A stretch of DNA of 64,000 nt from Cornus controversa (taxonomy: Eukaryota; Streptophyta; Magnoliopsida; Cornales; Cornaceae): NCBI GenBank assembly GCA_026545225.1, contig CM048845.1, positions 57,326,033-57,390,032 of the forward strand, read 5' to 3'. The notes under the pieces are model-generated. The model worked only from the letters and a program-made list of their open reading frames with translations, ran no database searches and was not told the DNA's origin. A program made the translations under genes and the position numbers. Below are positions 47,596 through 59,191 of the stretch, in pieces (positions within the stretch are counted from its first letter, which is position 1; every line of letters starts with the position of its first letter).

Positions 47596-47607
47596 GCTCT
47601 GATACCA
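47596..47607 (-). other. iMet primer binding site of element V
   Basis: The complement is TGGTATCAGAGC, a perfect match to the 3' end of initiator tRNA-Met. It lies two bases from the LTR end. Confidence 0.85.
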
Positions 47608-47609
47608 AC

Positions 47610-48287
47610 TATAACACCCCCTAATTTTCATGCATAAGTTGGCTAGGCTTATACACAAAAATTAGGAATATCAACACATGATAATAAACAAGCATAGAGT
47701 ACAAGATGCATGAAATAAATAAATAAATATATATATATATATATATAGATATATATAGATATTGCAGAAAGAAAACTAATAAATTAAATAAATCTCCAAC
47801 TCCATAAAACCTCAATGTTTACAACTTGGAGATCCTGTAAACCAAGGACCCCTAATCCAAATCCATAAATCAAAGTTTAAAAAATCAAAAAGATATCTAA
47901 TAATTAAAGATAAAGTCCCCACAATGAACAACTGGAAATAGTAGATGATCACGAGTTACGAGAAATAAGGAAGTCCTCAACACTATGGCTGAAACTGCCT
48001 GTGACATGAAAGTTTATCAACAATAAGTAAGTTAAACCCATGAGCAAATCCTCTCTACTACATCCCAATTAGAGAATTGATAAACTAATCATCTCTCATC
48101 CAAATAACCTAAACTACATGATAACTACACAAATTTCATGCTTATAACATAATTGATTAACAATTTTACATTATAATGAACAATAACAAAATATAATTAT
48201 AAAAATGCAATCCTGACGTGTCGTGTATATATTGGTGAGACTGCTTATTAGTTAGCTCCCAATTCCGTATGGCAATCCTGACATGCC

Positions 48288-48332
<45 letters not shown>

Positions 48333-49500
48333 TGAAACTGCTTATTAGCTAACTACCAATCCGTATGGCAATCCAGACATGTCGTACAATTCTACATAAT
48401 AAAAAATAATAATAGTATGTAAATGTATATAGGCAATCATAACATTCCATATATATATTAATGAAACTGCTAATTAGCTAGCTATCAATTTTGTATTGCA
48501 TCCTCTGTTCCTGTAACACATTTTATACCTTTATTGATCCTTACAAAGAGTTGGTTAAATGCATATAACTATGTATTTAAACTAATTTATTGTTTTTCAC
48601 AAAAAAAATATATATATAAAATTCACATAATCCACATCATATTGGGTCGTTTTTGATTGAGAATGTGTCTCTTCGAGTCAAAATATATTCGTCAAAAAAT
48701 TTGTCCTATATCGACACATTCACATAAATTAAATAGAAATACATACAACACCATTTAATTCACTAAATATAAATTTCATAAACAAAATCCTAGATTTTGG
48801 CAACATATATATCTCCAAAAATAAAATCCTAGTTTTTATCAATATATAAATTAGAAACGAAACCCTAGTTTAACGCAATACATTCATGCTTTATAAAAAA
48901 TATACATATACATATAAATATGGTTTCAGAGATTAAGAGTTTATAAATTCAAAACAAAGGTAGAAATCATGTAAATGTAAAGCCCTTTGCCCAAAATCAC
49001 AATTCTTTAACTCCTCTTCTCAAATCCTCCCTAGGATTTGTATCTCTCTCTCTTCCTCTCTATATATCTCTCTCTCTATAAAAATATACATATAATGAAA
49101 TTTATAGAAAATCCTAATATATTAACATATAAATATTCTTCCTTAAAACATATGGGCTTGGGCCTAAATTAAATAAAATCATCCATTCCCCCTATGAGCC
49201 CAAATATACATTAAAACAAAACCCAACCCAAAAAAAAAAGAAAAGAAAAATAAAAGGTCCAACCCTCACAAACAAAATAAAAACCTAATATATATATATA
49301 TAATACAAAACATTTAATAAAACTACTATACACTTATTTAAAACAACCAAAGCATTTAATACCATACAATTAGCATCTAAATTAAACATAAATAAACACA
49401 TTGACAAAATTTAAATTAAAGCATTTAAAACACTCACAAATTAGCAGTCTAAATAAATAAATGACCCATTTAAATAACCTCAAAATAACGGGGTATTACA
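47610..49500 (-). repeat. 5' LTR of element V
   Basis: About 1.9 kb, with TGTAATACCCCG at its outer end on the minus strand and a GGGGTGTTATA terminus beside the primer site. It has GT/TA microsatellites (48290-48329) and another at 47727-47758. Confidence 0.75.
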
Positions 49501-50130
49501 TCTGACCTATGGGTTAGTAGCCCGAGAATAACTATGGATTGGTACGGGGCATAAGCATGTATCGGAGTGTGTTAGTGTGAGCACTATTCGGAGGATTATA
49601 TGAGAGAACTATGACTTTTGTGTTGGTTATTATGTTCGAGTTGATTATTATGATTATTGTCATATTGAGACATTTGATTCTTTTGTGCTTTAAACATGTG
49701 ATACTTGTGTTAATTGTGAATTGTCATGTATATGACGTGTATGACATGTACTGTGAGAATTGTGGCTTTTGACTAGAATGCTAAGAAGCCTGACACGTAG
49801 TTATGCTATGCATTTGTGTTTTTATTATATATTATCATGAAATATGAGGCTTGGGTGGATTGCACAACATATAACCATGAGCATGTGGAATTTGCTCACC
49901 CCCCTACATTAATAATTTCAGGTCATGGCAAGGAGATTACAGATTTCAACCAACCTTGAGTTAGGTGTAGAGTTGAGAAAATCATTTTTGTTGTTTTGTT
50001 TATGCATGTCCGGGATGTGAACATGGTACATTTAGTTATGTGCAATGAGGTTCCATTTTGGGAAAGTTGTATATAGGCACTTATGCATTGAATGATGATT
50101 TTTGGATCAATGTATATATTTCAAACATGT
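49501..50130 (+). repeat. Continuation of the plus-strand chromovirus LTR
   Basis: It resumes after element V with the target duplication TCTGA. Its tract with GCTCACCCCCCTACA parallels GCTCACCCCTTTATT at 43831-43846 in the plus-strand LTR. The 3' terminus is not found, so the end is approximate. Confidence 0.5.
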
Positions 50131-52608
50131 TTTCGTTTAAATGGTGGTAAAAACTATGACTATTTTTTGTCGGTTTTCTTTTTATTTTTATTTATTGGCA
50201 TATAAGTGATTTAAATAATTATGATGAACCAAAAGGGAGAGGGAGTGAATAGGTTCTTCAATTTTTCTTCCTAATATTGCAAGTTTTGGCTGGCACATGT
50301 AATCACACAATTAATGGACACACAAATTTATAGAGGAAACCCCAAGGTGGGAAAAAAATGTCTTCAAACTAAGCTCCACTATGTCTGAAAGGGTAGTACA
50401 GTAATTCTCTCAATCACTCTCTCACTCACCCAACTCATAACATAGTTCGCTCCATCACTCACCCAGTTCACAACCTCCCTAAACCTAAACCACTCTCACC
50501 AAATCTCACAACACCTTTTTCGCTTTTAATCCCAACTTAGGCTTCCCAAAGCCTAAGCTATCTCACCTCAATCTCACAACAATCACTCATACTCCCCATG
50601 TCCAAAGTATCCCAATACTTGGACTATACATAGTGATATTGGAGTCAGTTCAATGTCTTGAGCAACGACAAAGTCTTCAAGCTTCGTATGTTGGTCTTCA
50701 AAAGGATGATTTTCAAATCTTCAAACTCTAAAAGTTAGTCTTCAAGGTCTGGTAAGATAATGACTTGGTCACTTGTCTTCTTGACATATCATGACACTTG
50801 AATTTCTTCAAAGATAGGTCGTCAATTTGTACAGCCTCGAGTGCAGCTGTAACATAAGTCAGCTCTTTCAAGGAATCCCGTCTTCAGCTTACTAGCTTTT
50901 CATTCAACTTGATGTAATCCTTCTTAACAGCTGTCCTGGTATTCCTTTGTCATTGTACCTATTCTTAAAATAGACACAACTGCAACTAGAGTATAAATTA
51001 GTAGCTCAAGCAGTTTAAAACATAAAGAGCATGAACACATTTAAGCAAAGCATAATTCAACATTTTCGCACTATAAAATCAGCAATATAAAACAGCTCAA
51101 TCAGTTCATTTATTCAGCATATTTAGCACAAATTAAACTCCAAGACAGCACACTTTTAAACCTAAAATCAGCAAGTATAGTCTCCTCAAATCAGCAATAT
51201 AAATTCATAAATCAGCAATGATCAGCAATTTTTCAGCATAAAAAATCAGCAAAGTGAATAGTAACTTTCAGCATTAGAAATCAGCAATTTGAACAGTAAG
51301 TTTCAGCATTAGGAATCAGCAAGTGAACAGCATTTTGGACGGCAATTAAACCTCAATTCAGCAACAATGATTTCAGCAATATCCAGCAACACGATTCAAT
51401 ATCCAGCACACTAAATTTTCAAAAAGATTTCAACAATTTCCGGAACCAAGGTTCAATATCCAGCAGCAACAAAATCCAATACAGCATTTTCAAAAACTCA
51501 GAAAGGCAAATTGAATTAGTCCAAATCAGCATAGTTTCAAACTCAAAACAGCAAAATAATTAGCCCCAACTTAGCATAGATTAAACCACAAAATTTCAGT
51601 AATATCAGAACTAATTCAAGAGCAAAACTGAGCTTAAGCTTGTCAGCCAGTCTATATGTATAATCCACTTAACAATTTCAAATCTAATTTTGTGTGCATG
51701 TGAATATGTTTAAATAAAATCAATTCAAGAATAATCAGAGTTCAATCAGGTAAGCTAGTGAGAGTGTTCATTTACGGATCAATGACAAATTAAAACCAGC
51801 AAAACAGAGTCTACATAAGATGATTTAGCAGCTATAGATTCCGAAAAACACATACTCACTTAACCTTCATGAATGACCTTGTGAAGCTTCCATTGAATTT
51901 GCAGCCTTCCTCACAAATCAAATCATGAGATCATCAAAGAGAAATCCAAAAATACAGACCATGAGCTCTTCTTCAAGAAGCGATTCACATATCAAAACAA
52001 GAACCCATGTCGCTAGATGACCATGAGCTGAAGACAGTGATGTGAGATTCCGATGTCTACAACCATGGACCTTCACTCTAAACTTTGATCTATTTCGGAC
52101 AAAACATTTGCTCTGCTAAGGACGAAAAATATGCTCTGTTGTAGATAAACGATCATGAAACAGACTTGCTATGTTGATTCCGGCAACGAAGATGATTCAG
52201 AACACTGTAGCTGACGGAGGCGAAGAGAGTTTCCATTTCTGGCAAAGGTATTTCAGCTGATCGACAACCATAGATGTAATTGCAGGCTTTCTCTCTCTAC
52301 TTCTCTCTCTCTAGCTCATTCTCTCATCATTTATCACTTTGAGCTCGCACCTCTCATCTTCTTACGCTTTGCACAGCGCCCCTTATTACCCCTCTGTTTT
52401 TTTTTTCCCTTAAATATATAAATAGTAGGTATTGCGGGTGCCGATGGTACTATAAAACAAAAAATTATTGAACTGAAATAAAAACTGATTTCATATAATC
52501 AATGTGTCAATAAACAAATAGACATAATGAAATTGTGACATAATCAACAAATGGTGACAAAGAAATTGTACATGTACTATTACAGAATATAGAAGATAGT
52601 TAAAGCCA
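50131..52608. other. Unassigned sequence with a CAGCA-rich segment
   Basis: No gene or transposon was identified in about 2.5 kb. Between about 51080 and 51550 I count 23 CAGCA motifs, mostly as TCAGCA(A/T), in an otherwise AT-rich background. CT-rich tracts occur at 52285-52330. Confidence 0.45.
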
Positions 52609-52758
52609 TCACTTTGGTCTTCCCAAAACCTCTCCAACTTTCTTCCCATATTTGGTAGCCACACCACTGCCACGATTCTTCTTGCACCCTTCGAGGATTG
52701 AGTCTGGATTGTTGTCCCATTGATCAGCCCATGATGTATCAGAACTGTTCCTTCCATC
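52609..52758 (-). pseudogene. Small decayed plant gene fragment (function unknown)
   Basis: One minus frame of 49 codons (52758-52609) begins DGRNSSDTSWADQWDNNPD and later has KKVGEVLG. That style recalls, from memory, a family of small plant proteins of unknown function. An ATG at 52757 is out of frame with it. A 1-bp change near 52620 would restore GKTK in the next frame. I read it as a broken host gene or exon. An alternative frame (52757-52491) is longer but of unlikely composition. Confidence 0.35.
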
Positions 52759-53426
52759 TCAATATACTACTACTGCCAAACTTCCAATGGAGTCTCCTGG
52801 TCAAGCCCAAAGCAAGATGATGGTGATGATGATAATAGAGAGATACAACGAAAAGTGGGCCTTCTTGGGCGAAGCTCCTACAGAAAATGGGGTGGTGATG
52901 GTGAGGTCGACTGGTATATGCAAGATATGAAAAAAAATAAATAAATCAACTAACAGAGAGAGAGAGAGAGTTATATAGGATCCGCAATATATGAAGCAAT
53001 ATATAAAAAAGAAAAAAAAATAATGAACTAACACAGAGAGAGAGAGAGTGTGTGTGAGATACAGGATCTACAATATATATAAAAAAAATAAAAATAACAC
53101 AAAGAGATAGAATAAATTTCCTTTGTATTTCAATAAAAAAAAAATTTCCCAGGGAATATCCAACAAAGTCTTTTGGGTTCTAGTCTCTACTGAATATGAA
53201 ATTATGAACTATCCAGTAGCAATGTACCATTTTAAAATTTTAATACAAAGCAAGGAATTTTGCATCCTTCCAGTGGAGACCAAAATATGGAGCAGAAGAA
53301 TTTTCAAATTTTCATGTGAAAACAAAGAGAAAGTTAAGATGTAAAGTGAGACTGAATTATAATATAAACAAATTTGTGGACCCACATCAAATCTGAACCC
53401 AAATTACTTTCACTTCTAAAGATACA
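52759..53426. other. Unassigned flank left of element Z
   Basis: AT- and GA-rich sequence with GAGA runs at 52953-52972 and 53034-53050. No gene was recognised. The last five bases, ATACA (53422-53426), are the target duplication of element Z. Confidence 0.5.
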
Positions 53427-54847
53427 TGATAAGTGTTCAATTCTATGCATTTGAACCCTCTTTCTTACATACGTTAGTTCCGTTTTCGCGTTTACCGAGA
53501 TATATTTACGGTATTTTTTGTGTTTTTGATGTTTTGCAGGTATTGGAGCAAATGGAGCAAAGTTGGAAGCTTTCTGCAGTTAAGAGAAGAAATCAGAAAA
53601 TACAACCCAAGGCATCTCGATCAATCGAGATGTTGATCTCGATTAATCGAAATCTCGATTGATCGAGATCTCATTTCGATTGATCGAAATCTCGATCAAT
53701 CGAGATTCAATCTCGATCAATCGAGATGCTGCAGAGCCCACTTGGCCACTTGCTCACCTGCTCTCCCACTTGTAACAAAATTTCCCTTTTTGCACGACTT
53801 AGGGGGATTGTCTGACTTGAACAAGACTTTTGGGGGCCTTCTTGATACAAGAGATATATATAATGATATATATATATATATGGTGGGCCCCAAAGGAGAA
53901 AAAGGAGCCAAAAAGCACCAAAAAGCCACACATATCAGATATATCTCTCAACACACAACAAGGGAGGGAGAGACCTTCGGGAGAGGAAGAGGAAAAGCTG
54001 AACCAGACCAAGAAGCTTCATTCTCTTCATCAATGGAAGGGTTCAAGGCAACCATGAGCAACTAACTCTTCTACTAGGGTGTTGGTTTCAACCCCTAGCC
54101 ATGTACACTTGTTCATCTTTGTAGCTCTTGGGATTTGTAATTAAATGTTAATTATTTAGCCTAGTGATTATGTACACAAATACATCTCTTATATATATTC
54201 ATTTGATTTGGAATTTATTCTTGTCTTAGAGTAGATTTTGTCACTTGAATGCACAACATTTGCATATTCCACAAGAAGTGCAAATGATGGCTAGATAATG
54301 GTGTTTAAATGAATGTGTGATGTTAGTTTGTATAGACCATGCCAAGACAAGGTAGTTTGGATGCATGTAGTGTTCATTTAGAGAGTAGAGTAATTAGGTA
54401 GTTAGTTAGGTTGAAGAGCTATGCTTGTTGAAGATGGATTATGATAGGTTAGCACACACATTGATCTTTTGATATGTCATTGAGGTCACAAGCCTAATGA
54501 CATTGTTAGGCATTTAATTAATGAATCCCATGCTTGCTACACTTATGAACATGTGAATGGCTAGTGGTGGAAACCAACCCTAGTTCTCTCTCCCAACTTT
54601 AAACTCTTTACTTTTCTTGTCATTTCATTCATGTAATAGTTTCTAAACATAAATTCAAAAATCTGTTTTTTTGAATTAAAGTAGAATTAATCTTCCTTTA
54701 AGACAATTGCGACTAGTCCTCGTGGGATCGATACCCTCTATATAGAACCTTATCTACAAAGATTCGTGCTCTTGCGAGTGGTTAAATTATATTTTGATAA
54801 AAAGGGAAAAATTAAGCTTACAATATAATTTAGTTCCGACCACATCA
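53427..54847 (+). repeat. 5' LTR of element Z
   Basis: 1421 bp, TGATAAGTG...CCACATCA. The palindromic array is at 53616-53727. The TA-rich TATA region is at about 53853-53881, so the array lies in U3 about 130-250 bp upstream of the likely promoter. Confidence 0.96.
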
Positions 54848-55132
54848 AAATTTTGGCGCCGTTGCCGGGGACTACGGTTTTATTGTCACCATTGGAAGAT
54901 TAAATCTGGTTTAATTCTTAGGCTAGAAATTCTTTCATTCTTTTTGTATATATTTTGTTCTTATTTCTCAAACTTCTTGATTTTAGGTATACCACATAGC
55001 GGGCATCAAAGAGAAGTAAACTTGGAACCCTTTGTGAGTATAACGCCTAAAATTAGTGGTTTGAATTCATTCATTCTTTTTGTAAAGATTATTGTTACTT
55101 TGTGTATTGAGGTGTTGTTCAATTGTTAATGC
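54848..55132 (+). other. Leader and tRNA-Asp primer site of element Z
   Basis: The primer site TGGCGCCGTTGCCGGGGA (54854-54871) is complementary to the 3' end of plant tRNA-Asp(GTC) and lies 6 nt from the LTR. The rest is untranslated leader up to the gag start. Confidence 0.93.
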
Positions 55133-57973
55133 ATGCTAGGTAGACGGTCCTTGTCACTTCCTTTGCTTCCGTGTAACATTGAACTTGAACGAACACTTAG
55201 ACAACGTAGAGGAACCTCTAGGGACCCTATATTGCCTAGGACTGAAAACATGGATCCAAATGAGAGACAACCTCCCGGACTACCTCCTTTTAATCATGAA
55301 CAACCACCTCCACCACCACCACCTCAAGGAGAGTTGCTTATGGACTTTTACCTTCCAACTACATTTGAAGTACCTTCATGTATCCAATTTCTGGATGTAG
55401 CGGCAACTCAATTCGAAATAAAGTCCTCCACCATCAATCTTCTTAATAGCTTCCACGGTCTCCCTAATGAGGATCCGTACCGGCACTTAGATTACTTCCT
55501 TTCCGTGTGTTCCACTATTCGTGTACCACACTTTACGGAGGATGATCTAAAGCTGCGTATGTTCCCCTTCTCCCTAAAAGATAAAGCTAGAAGTTGGTTC
55601 AACTCCTTAGAACCTAACTCAATCCATTCTTGGGCGGAGATGCAAATAGAGTTCTTGAAAAAATACTTCCCAATGGGTAAGACAAGTGATATTCGGCGAG
55701 CAATCACCGGATTCACCCAAATTGACCAAGAACAATTCCATGAGATGTGGGAGAGGTTAAAGGATCTTTTAAAATCTTGTCCGCATCATGCTGTCCCAAA
55801 ATGGCAGCTAGTGCAAAGTTTTTATGATGGGGTGAGTGAGCAACATAGACAAATGATAGACTCTGTGTGTGGGGGTGGATATCTTTCGAAAAGCCCCGAT
55901 GAGGCATGAAAACTTTTTCAAACCCTAAGCAATAATTCAGCTCAACGCTCCTCCACTAGGAAAGGGAAGGCCACCCAACCTTGTAGAGGAGTGCATGAGA
56001 TTTCACGGGTAGATGAGGTTGCCATGCAAGTAGAAGCCCTATCCCGAAAAATGGATTTAATCATGAAAAATGGGATGCCTACTCCAAACCAATCTGTCCA
56101 AAATTAGGAAGGTTGTTCGTTTTGCTATAGTACTTCACATTTCGTGCGAGATTGTCCTATTGCAGGGCAATCGCCCGATTATGCTCAAGAGCAAGCGAAT
56201 GCCCTGTACTCTAAACAAATGAATGATCCATATTCAAACACGTACAATCCTGGTTACAAGAACCATCCGGCTTTCTCATGGAAACCTCAAGAATCAAGTC
56301 CCTCTTTCCAAGGGCAAAACTCTTTCAATTCCCACTCTCAGCAGCCTCATTATAGGCCAAATCCTCAACCTTACAATCAAAGATCTAATTACCAACAACC
56401 ACCACCTCCTCCGAGAAGCCAAAGCTTTGAAGAAAGAGTGATAAGCAATCTTGAGGCCAACACCCGCTTATTGCAAACTCACTCTCAATCAATCTCTAAG
56501 CTTGAAGCCAATGCTCAATCTATGGCTAGGTTAGAAGCTCAAATCGGGCAACTAGCTAATGCCTTAAATAGAAAGGAGGAAGGTAAGTTGCTGAGTCAAC
56601 CGGTGGCGAACCCCAAAGGTGTCCATATGATTGAAGATCCATCATCTTCAACTTGTAAAGCTCCTCCGGAGCAAGTTCAATCAATCATAACCTTAAGGAG
56701 TGGTAAAATCATTAATACCAAGGTAGGGGAGGAAGAGAGAAAGGAATTCCAAGAGCAACCTAAAAATCCAAAAGAATCCCAATTAAATCCAAAATTGTTT
56801 CCACTAAATCCAAATTTGCAAAATACCCCTTCAAATCCAAAAGGAAAGGCAGGTGAAGTTGGGTCGTCATCGATTCCAAATCTTGACACCTCTTATGAAC
56901 CTCTGGTTCCTTTTCCTCAAAGATTGAAGGAACCTTCTCATTTCGGGAAGCAAGGAGAGAAAATCCAGGACATGATGGAGATCTTCAAACAAGTAAAGAT
57001 CAATCTCCCTCTCCTTGATGCTATTCGACAAATTCCCTCCTATGCGAAATTCTTGAAAGACTTGTGCACTCAAAAGCGCAAATCTAGGAATAATGTTCCT
57101 AAGAAAGTCCTCTTAACTGAGCACATAAGCTCCATTTTCCAACACCAAGCCCCTCCTAAATTCAAAGATCCGGGTGCTCCGACCATTTCGTGCACCATCG
57201 GAAATCAATCTTTTGAAAAAACACTTCTTGATCTAGGGGCTAGTGTCAATGTGCTTCCATTCTCAGTTTACCAACAACTAGGTTTGGGGGAACTCAAGCA
57301 TACCACGGTTGTGTTGCAACTTGCCGACCGTTCGGTGAAGCAACCACGTGGCATCATTGAGGATGTCATCATTCAAGTGGACAAATTCTATTTTCTGGTG
57401 GACTTCATAGTCCTTGACACGGAATCGGTCCAAAATCCAAAGCGTCATATTCCTATCATTCTAGGTCGTCCATTCTTGGCCACGGCAAACGCTTGCGTTA
57501 ATTGCCGCACCGGAGTGATAGACATCTCTTTTGGGAATATGAAAGTCCGCTTGAACATCTTCAATGCTTCCCACCACACATCCGACGATGAAAGTGAGTG
57601 CTTTGGTGTCGATGTTGTGGAAGACCTTGTTCAAGAAGCACTTCCTTCTATTCTTTCCAAGGATCCTTTAGAGGCATGCCTAAATCACTTCAACTATGAT
57701 GACTTTGACATTGAGCAATCCATATGTGAAGTCAATTCCATGCTCGATGTTAATACTGTCATGGATTTACCTAAATGGAGATTTCTGAGAGACCCCTTTC
57801 CTCCGTTGATTAATTCTGTCGCTCCCCACGGAGCGGTGGAATTGAAGGACTTGAAAGACGGCTCGTTGTTCAAAGTGAACGGGCAGCGCTTAAAAGTGTG
57901 CGTGGATGACCAAGTCACCACCGAATACGTGGATGTCGTCACTTTGACGGATCCCGTGTATTTTGACTCGTGA
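55133..57973 (+). pseudogene. gag: gag-protease fused in frame to the integrase tail (element Z)
   Basis: A single frame from ATG 55133 to TGA 57971-57973, interrupted only by TGA at 55907-55909 (Trp in Y) and TAG at 56105-56107 (Gln in Y). It carries a Pro-rich N-terminus (PPPPPP), a capsid domain, a zinc knuckle CSFCYSTSHFVRDC (56117-56158), an Asn/Pro linker, the protease motif LLDLGASVNVLP and IILGRPFLATA. At about 57808 it passes directly from the post-protease segment (PKWRF...PP) into the last part of integrase ([15 protein letters not shown]). RT, RNase H and the integrase core are absent, but the reading frame is preserved. It could encode particle and protease only. Confidence 0.9.
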
Positions 57974-58140
57974 GCCGATCCGGACGTCGTGCCATAGACG
58001 TATAAGGTGGCGAAGCCATGGTAGCTATCATGCTTCCATGATGTCCCTTTAATCCAAAGTTGGTTTGTATCTAAGCAATGTAGTATCTAATTCCCAAATA
58101 TCCAAGTCCCTGAAGCATAACTCAAGCTGACTGTTTCTGA

Positions 58141-58523
58141 GCATCTCGATTGATCGAAACCAGGATCTCGATCAATCGAGATTTCGATTGATCGAGATCT
58201 CAATCTCGATTGATCGAAAAATTGCAGAGATTTGCCAAGTCCAAAGTCCCGAGAGGTAGTATTCTTCGATTGCACTTCGATAGATCTTCGATCGATCAAA
58301 AATTTCGATTGATCGAAAGAAAATTTCGATTGATCGAAATAAAATTTCGATTGAATGAATTAAATGTTCGATTGATCGAAGTAAAAGTGTGATTCAGTGA
58401 AGGAATTTTTGATTGATCGATGAGACAATCTCGATCGATCGAAGTTGATTTCGATTGATCGAAGTGAAATCTCGATCAATCGAAATCTTGATTGATCGAA
58501 ATGCACATCTCGATCAATCGAGA
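58141..58523 (+). repeat. Palindromic TCGATYRATCGA array upstream of ORF2 (element Z)
   Basis: About 20 imperfect copies of TCGATYRATCGA and of the longer ATCTCGATTGATCGAGAT, with irregular spacers. It is the counterpart of 7422-7803 in element Y. It ends 15 bp before the conserved CACGTG. Confidence 0.88.
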
Positions 58524-58538
58524 TGCACGCGGGGCCTG

Positions 58539-58784
58539 CACGTGAGCCGAAAGTCTATTTAAACCGTTGGGCTTCCCTCCCATTTTGAAAGACCATCCGA
58601 ATTCTTCTCTCCCTCTGTGCGATCCAAGCCTTCTCCAAGCACTCCCGAGCACTCGATCTACCATTCCCGATCATCCACCGCCATCCGACGCAGTACGAAG
58701 CCGCCGCTAGCACTTGCGCGATCTCCTCTTCGCGGCTGCGAGTGGATCTTCTTCGGTTGAGCCGTTCATCTTCTTCCTCTCGAG
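58539..58784 (+). promoter_or_regulatory. Putative internal promoter and leader exon for ORF2 (element Z)
   Basis: CACGTG (58539-58544), then TATTTAAA (58556-58563), then a GC-rich, C/T-biased leader up to the splice donor at 58785. The arrangement is the same as in element Y. The GC content rises sharply here compared with the AT-rich LTRs. The probable start would be 25-35 nt after the TATA box, near 58590. Confidence 0.55.
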
Positions 58785-59191
58785 GTAAGTAATGCATGGC
58801 TATATTTTGCATACTCTCTCACCATTTCTGATAGTTTTATGGCGTAATAAACATAGTTAGGTGATGTTGGGGTGGATGGATGTGATTAAAATATCTGTAA
58901 TGAGATTTTGTGGATTTCGGGGGGTAGGAAGTCATGTAGGAGTGAGATTTGGCATTCTTTTTGTTTAAAATGCTTAGTGTATGGTGTGCAACCGCGACAC
59001 CTTCGTTTCGGTTGCATCTATTCACATTGCCTCTTTGAGAGCGTTTTTTTTTTTTTTGCATTCTTGTCAGTACCATAGACTAGGACTTCATTTTTATTTC
59101 TATTCTTTTAGTTTAATCGTAGTTTAGCTTTCTTCTTATTTATCTTTTATTTACGTAATTTTTGGAATCAAGTGCAAACTGTTCCGAGGCT
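58785..59191 (+). other. Putative ORF2 intron (element Z)
   Basis: Donor GTAAGTAATG at 58785. The T-rich tract (59041-59060 and 59105-59165) is followed by TGCAAAC at 59173-59179, where element Y has TGCAGAC, so the best acceptor appears lost by G-to-A. An alternative AG lies at 59187-59188, just before ATG 59192. The presence of the intron in the DNA copies means the packaged genomic RNA was unspliced here. Confidence 0.5.

Larger units (their letters stand above)
40249..49500 (-). mobile_element. Minus-strand chromovirus V, 9.25 kb, itself interrupted
   Basis: It has TG...CA-type outer ends, TGTGACACCCCC at 40249 and GGGGTATTACA ending at 49500. The flanking pentamers TGTGA and TCTGA match at four of five positions. 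It keeps a 5' LTR (47610-49500), an iMet primer site, protease/RT remains (46348-47590) and a shortened 3' LTR (40249-41325). The middle (about 41326-46347) holds further nested, mostly LTR-derived, pieces. Confidence 0.7.

Noticed and set aside
59162..59191. Upstream in-frame ATG at 59162 as ORF2 start
   Set aside because: It falls inside the inferred intron and upstream of the conserved acceptor region. The ATG at 59192 is shared with element Y and follows the splice site.
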